DNA of 6,543 bases, taken from an uncultured Lachnospiraceae bacterium (GTDB lineage Bacteria; Bacillota; Clostridia; Lachnospirales; Lachnospiraceae). Under the pieces are notes generated by a model, which was given only the letters and a program-made list of their open reading frames with translations, was not told the DNA's origin and ran no database searches. This document shows positions 5,915 to 6,543 of the stretch, piece by piece (within the stretch, counting starts at the first letter, position 1; the number at the start of each line of letters is the position of its first letter). The position numbers and the translations under genes are program-made. The DNA is taken from positions 1-6,543 of the forward strand of contig CAJOLO010000085.1 of the NCBI GenBank assembly GCA_905235345.1. Reading direction: 5' to 3'.

Positions 5915-6349
5915 ATGAATCGAAGAGTGTTATTAAGAGATTTCATTATTGCCAATTTAGCAGGAATGTTGGGGAGCGGAGTGCTGTTTGCCGGAATTAT
6001 ACTTCAAGCTGCCGGAAAGCTTCCTAAGTATCCTTGTGCGTTCTTAACCATAACACATATGTACTGCCCGGGATGCGGAGGTTCGAGAGCTTTATTGGCT
6101 ATATTGAAGTTGAATGTTTTGAAATCATTATTATATAATCCCGCAGTGGTTGTGGGTGCAGTGCTTTTGATTTATTACGAGGCGGGAGCAATCATTACTC
6201 TCATTCGCAATGACGGAAGGTATCATTTTTACACAAAACCATGGCCGGTATATGTTTATATAGTGTTTGTGATTGTGTATTTTATAATAAGGAACATATT
6301 ATATGCAGGGTTTGGAATTGATTTGATCCGGATTGCCGGAAGCTTTTAA
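5915..6349 (+). CDS. DUF2752-type small membrane protein
   Basis: Function unknown. The 144-residue product carries the DUF2752 signature: MYCPGCGGSRALLAILKLNVLKSLLYNPAV (written here as one motif: Cys51, Cys54, Gly55, Arg58 and Asn75-Pro76). Three hydrophobic segments are visible at about 9-31, 72-97 and 110-132, so it should be an integral membrane protein with the CxxC pair near a membrane face. CxxCG-x-x-R could bind a metal or be redox-active, but this is not established for the family as far as I know. The ATG at 5915 is chosen because GAGAGG (5903-5908) lies 6 nt before it. An in-frame TTG at 5876 would lie inside the recurring leader element and lacks a usual ribosome-binding site. 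A strong promoter precedes it, and another gene follows 64 bp later. Confidence 0.85.
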   Translation: MNRRVLLRDFIIANLAGMLGSGVLFAGIILQAAGKLPKYPCAFLTITHMYCPGCGGSRALLAILKLNVLKSLLYNPAVVVGAVLLIYYEAGAIITLIRNDGRYHFYTKPWPVYVYIVFVIVYFIIRNILYAGFGIDLIRIAGSF

Positions 6350-6353
6350 TTCA

Positions 6354-6373
6354 GTCGGGGTAAGGACTCCGAC
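6354..6373 (+). other. Small hairpin between the DUF2752-type gene and the next gene
   Basis: GTCGGGG (6354-6360) and CTCCGAC (6367-6373) form a 7-bp stem (six Watson-Crick pairs and one G-U) around the loop TAAGGA. It starts 5 bp after the stop codon. No T-run follows (CTAATTATAATT), so it is not a convincing terminator. It may be an mRNA end-stabilising or processing hairpin, or a weak attenuator between two co-transcribed genes. Confidence 0.5.
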
Positions 6374-6413
6374 CTAATTATAATTGGTAGTTGACATGAG
6401 AGGATAAGTTTAT

Positions 6414-6543
6414 ATGAATGATAATAATGTAAATGAATTATTAAGCGAGCAGGAACGGCAGGATATAATTAACATGCTGAAAACAAGACCTGACAAGCTT
6501 ATATTGAGTAATCTTAACGATAAGACATATTTATATAAGAAGA
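6414..6543 (+). CDS. Unidentified protein, N-terminal part only
   Basis: An open frame begins at the ATG at 6414 and continues past the window end, giving 43 residues: polar MNDNNVNELLSEQER, then a likely helix QDIINMLK, then TRPDKLILSNLNDKTYLYKK. GAGAGG (6398-6403) lies 10 nt before the ATG, like the ribosome-binding sites of the DUF2752-type gene and mfd. The ATG at 6396 is in frame but reaches a stop after three codons, so it cannot be the start. There is no signal peptide or membrane segment in the visible part, so a cytoplasmic protein is likely. I do not recognise the family. The 64-bp gap and shared direction suggest co-transcription with the DUF2752-type gene. Confidence 0.7.
   Translation, partial: MNDNNVNELLSEQERQDIINMLKTRPDKLILSNLNDKTYLYKK

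Noticed and set aside
6379..6384. TATAAT in the DUF2752/next-gene gap
   Set aside because: The sequence 17 bp upstream (CGGGGT) is not a -35 box; the hexamer is likely chance in an AT-rich gap.
6391..6419. Consensus TTGACA before the last gene
   Set aside because: A -10 box at 16-17 bp would overlap the start codon, so the transcript would begin inside the gene. The same TTGACATGA pattern before the gene at 5915 also just overlaps its start.
1..6543. CRISPR array, tRNA, rRNA or known riboswitch
   Set aside because: I found no regularly spaced direct repeats, no cloverleaf or rRNA sequence, and no recognised riboswitch core on either strand.

Overview
The window looks like a chromosomal segment of a low-to-moderate GC member of the Firmicutes, most likely Lachnospiraceae (Butyrivibrio/Coprococcus/Roseburia type). 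The grounds are frequent AGA/AGG and ATA codons, strong AT-rich sigma-A-type promoters, a clostridial-type Mfd protein, and an Mfd gene followed by a parvulin-like lipoprotein. This placement is inference from style; no 16S or other taxonomic marker is present.

Layout. Positions 1-137 hold a short upstream remnant and a leader that ends in a recurring sequence element. Positions 138-3677 encode a complete Mfd (transcription-repair coupling factor). After a 56-bp gap, which holds the -10 box of a possible internal promoter, comes a 348-residue lipoprotein (3734-4780) of the SurA/PrsA/parvulin-like type. A long perfect hairpin followed by a T-rich tract (4860-4920) closes this plus-strand unit and sits between convergent genes. 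On the minus strand, 4926-5663 encodes a protein with a Ser/Thr/Asn-rich N-terminal half and a two-helix DUF4190-type membrane domain. A divergent intergenic region (5664-5914) carries two back-to-back promoters with good spacing. The plus-strand one drives a leader of about 127 nt in front of a DUF2752-type small membrane protein (5915-6349). A further gene starts at 6414 and runs off the end of the window.

How the parts relate. Mfd is a cytoplasmic DNA-repair translocase, and the lipoprotein is a probable extracytoplasmic folding factor. The DUF4190 and DUF2752 proteins are both small integral membrane proteins of unknown function, divergently transcribed from one intergenic region, which suggests but does not prove a functional link.

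Most notable signal. The same 24-nt sequence (22 of 24 identical, core GGAGTTTYGCAATTACCTAT) lies just upstream of the ribosome-binding sites of two unrelated genes, mfd and the DUF2752 gene, 5.8 kb apart. The similarity extends about 40 nt further upstream at nearly constant spacing. In both copies a 6-bp hairpin occupies the same place although its stem sequence differs. In the second copy an inverted copy of the core makes a 16-bp stem inside the mRNA leader. In both copies the conserved ACCT can pair with the downstream AGGT at the ribosome-binding site. This looks like either a dispersed palindromic repeat family or a structured cis-regulatory leader; the sequence alone cannot decide between them.
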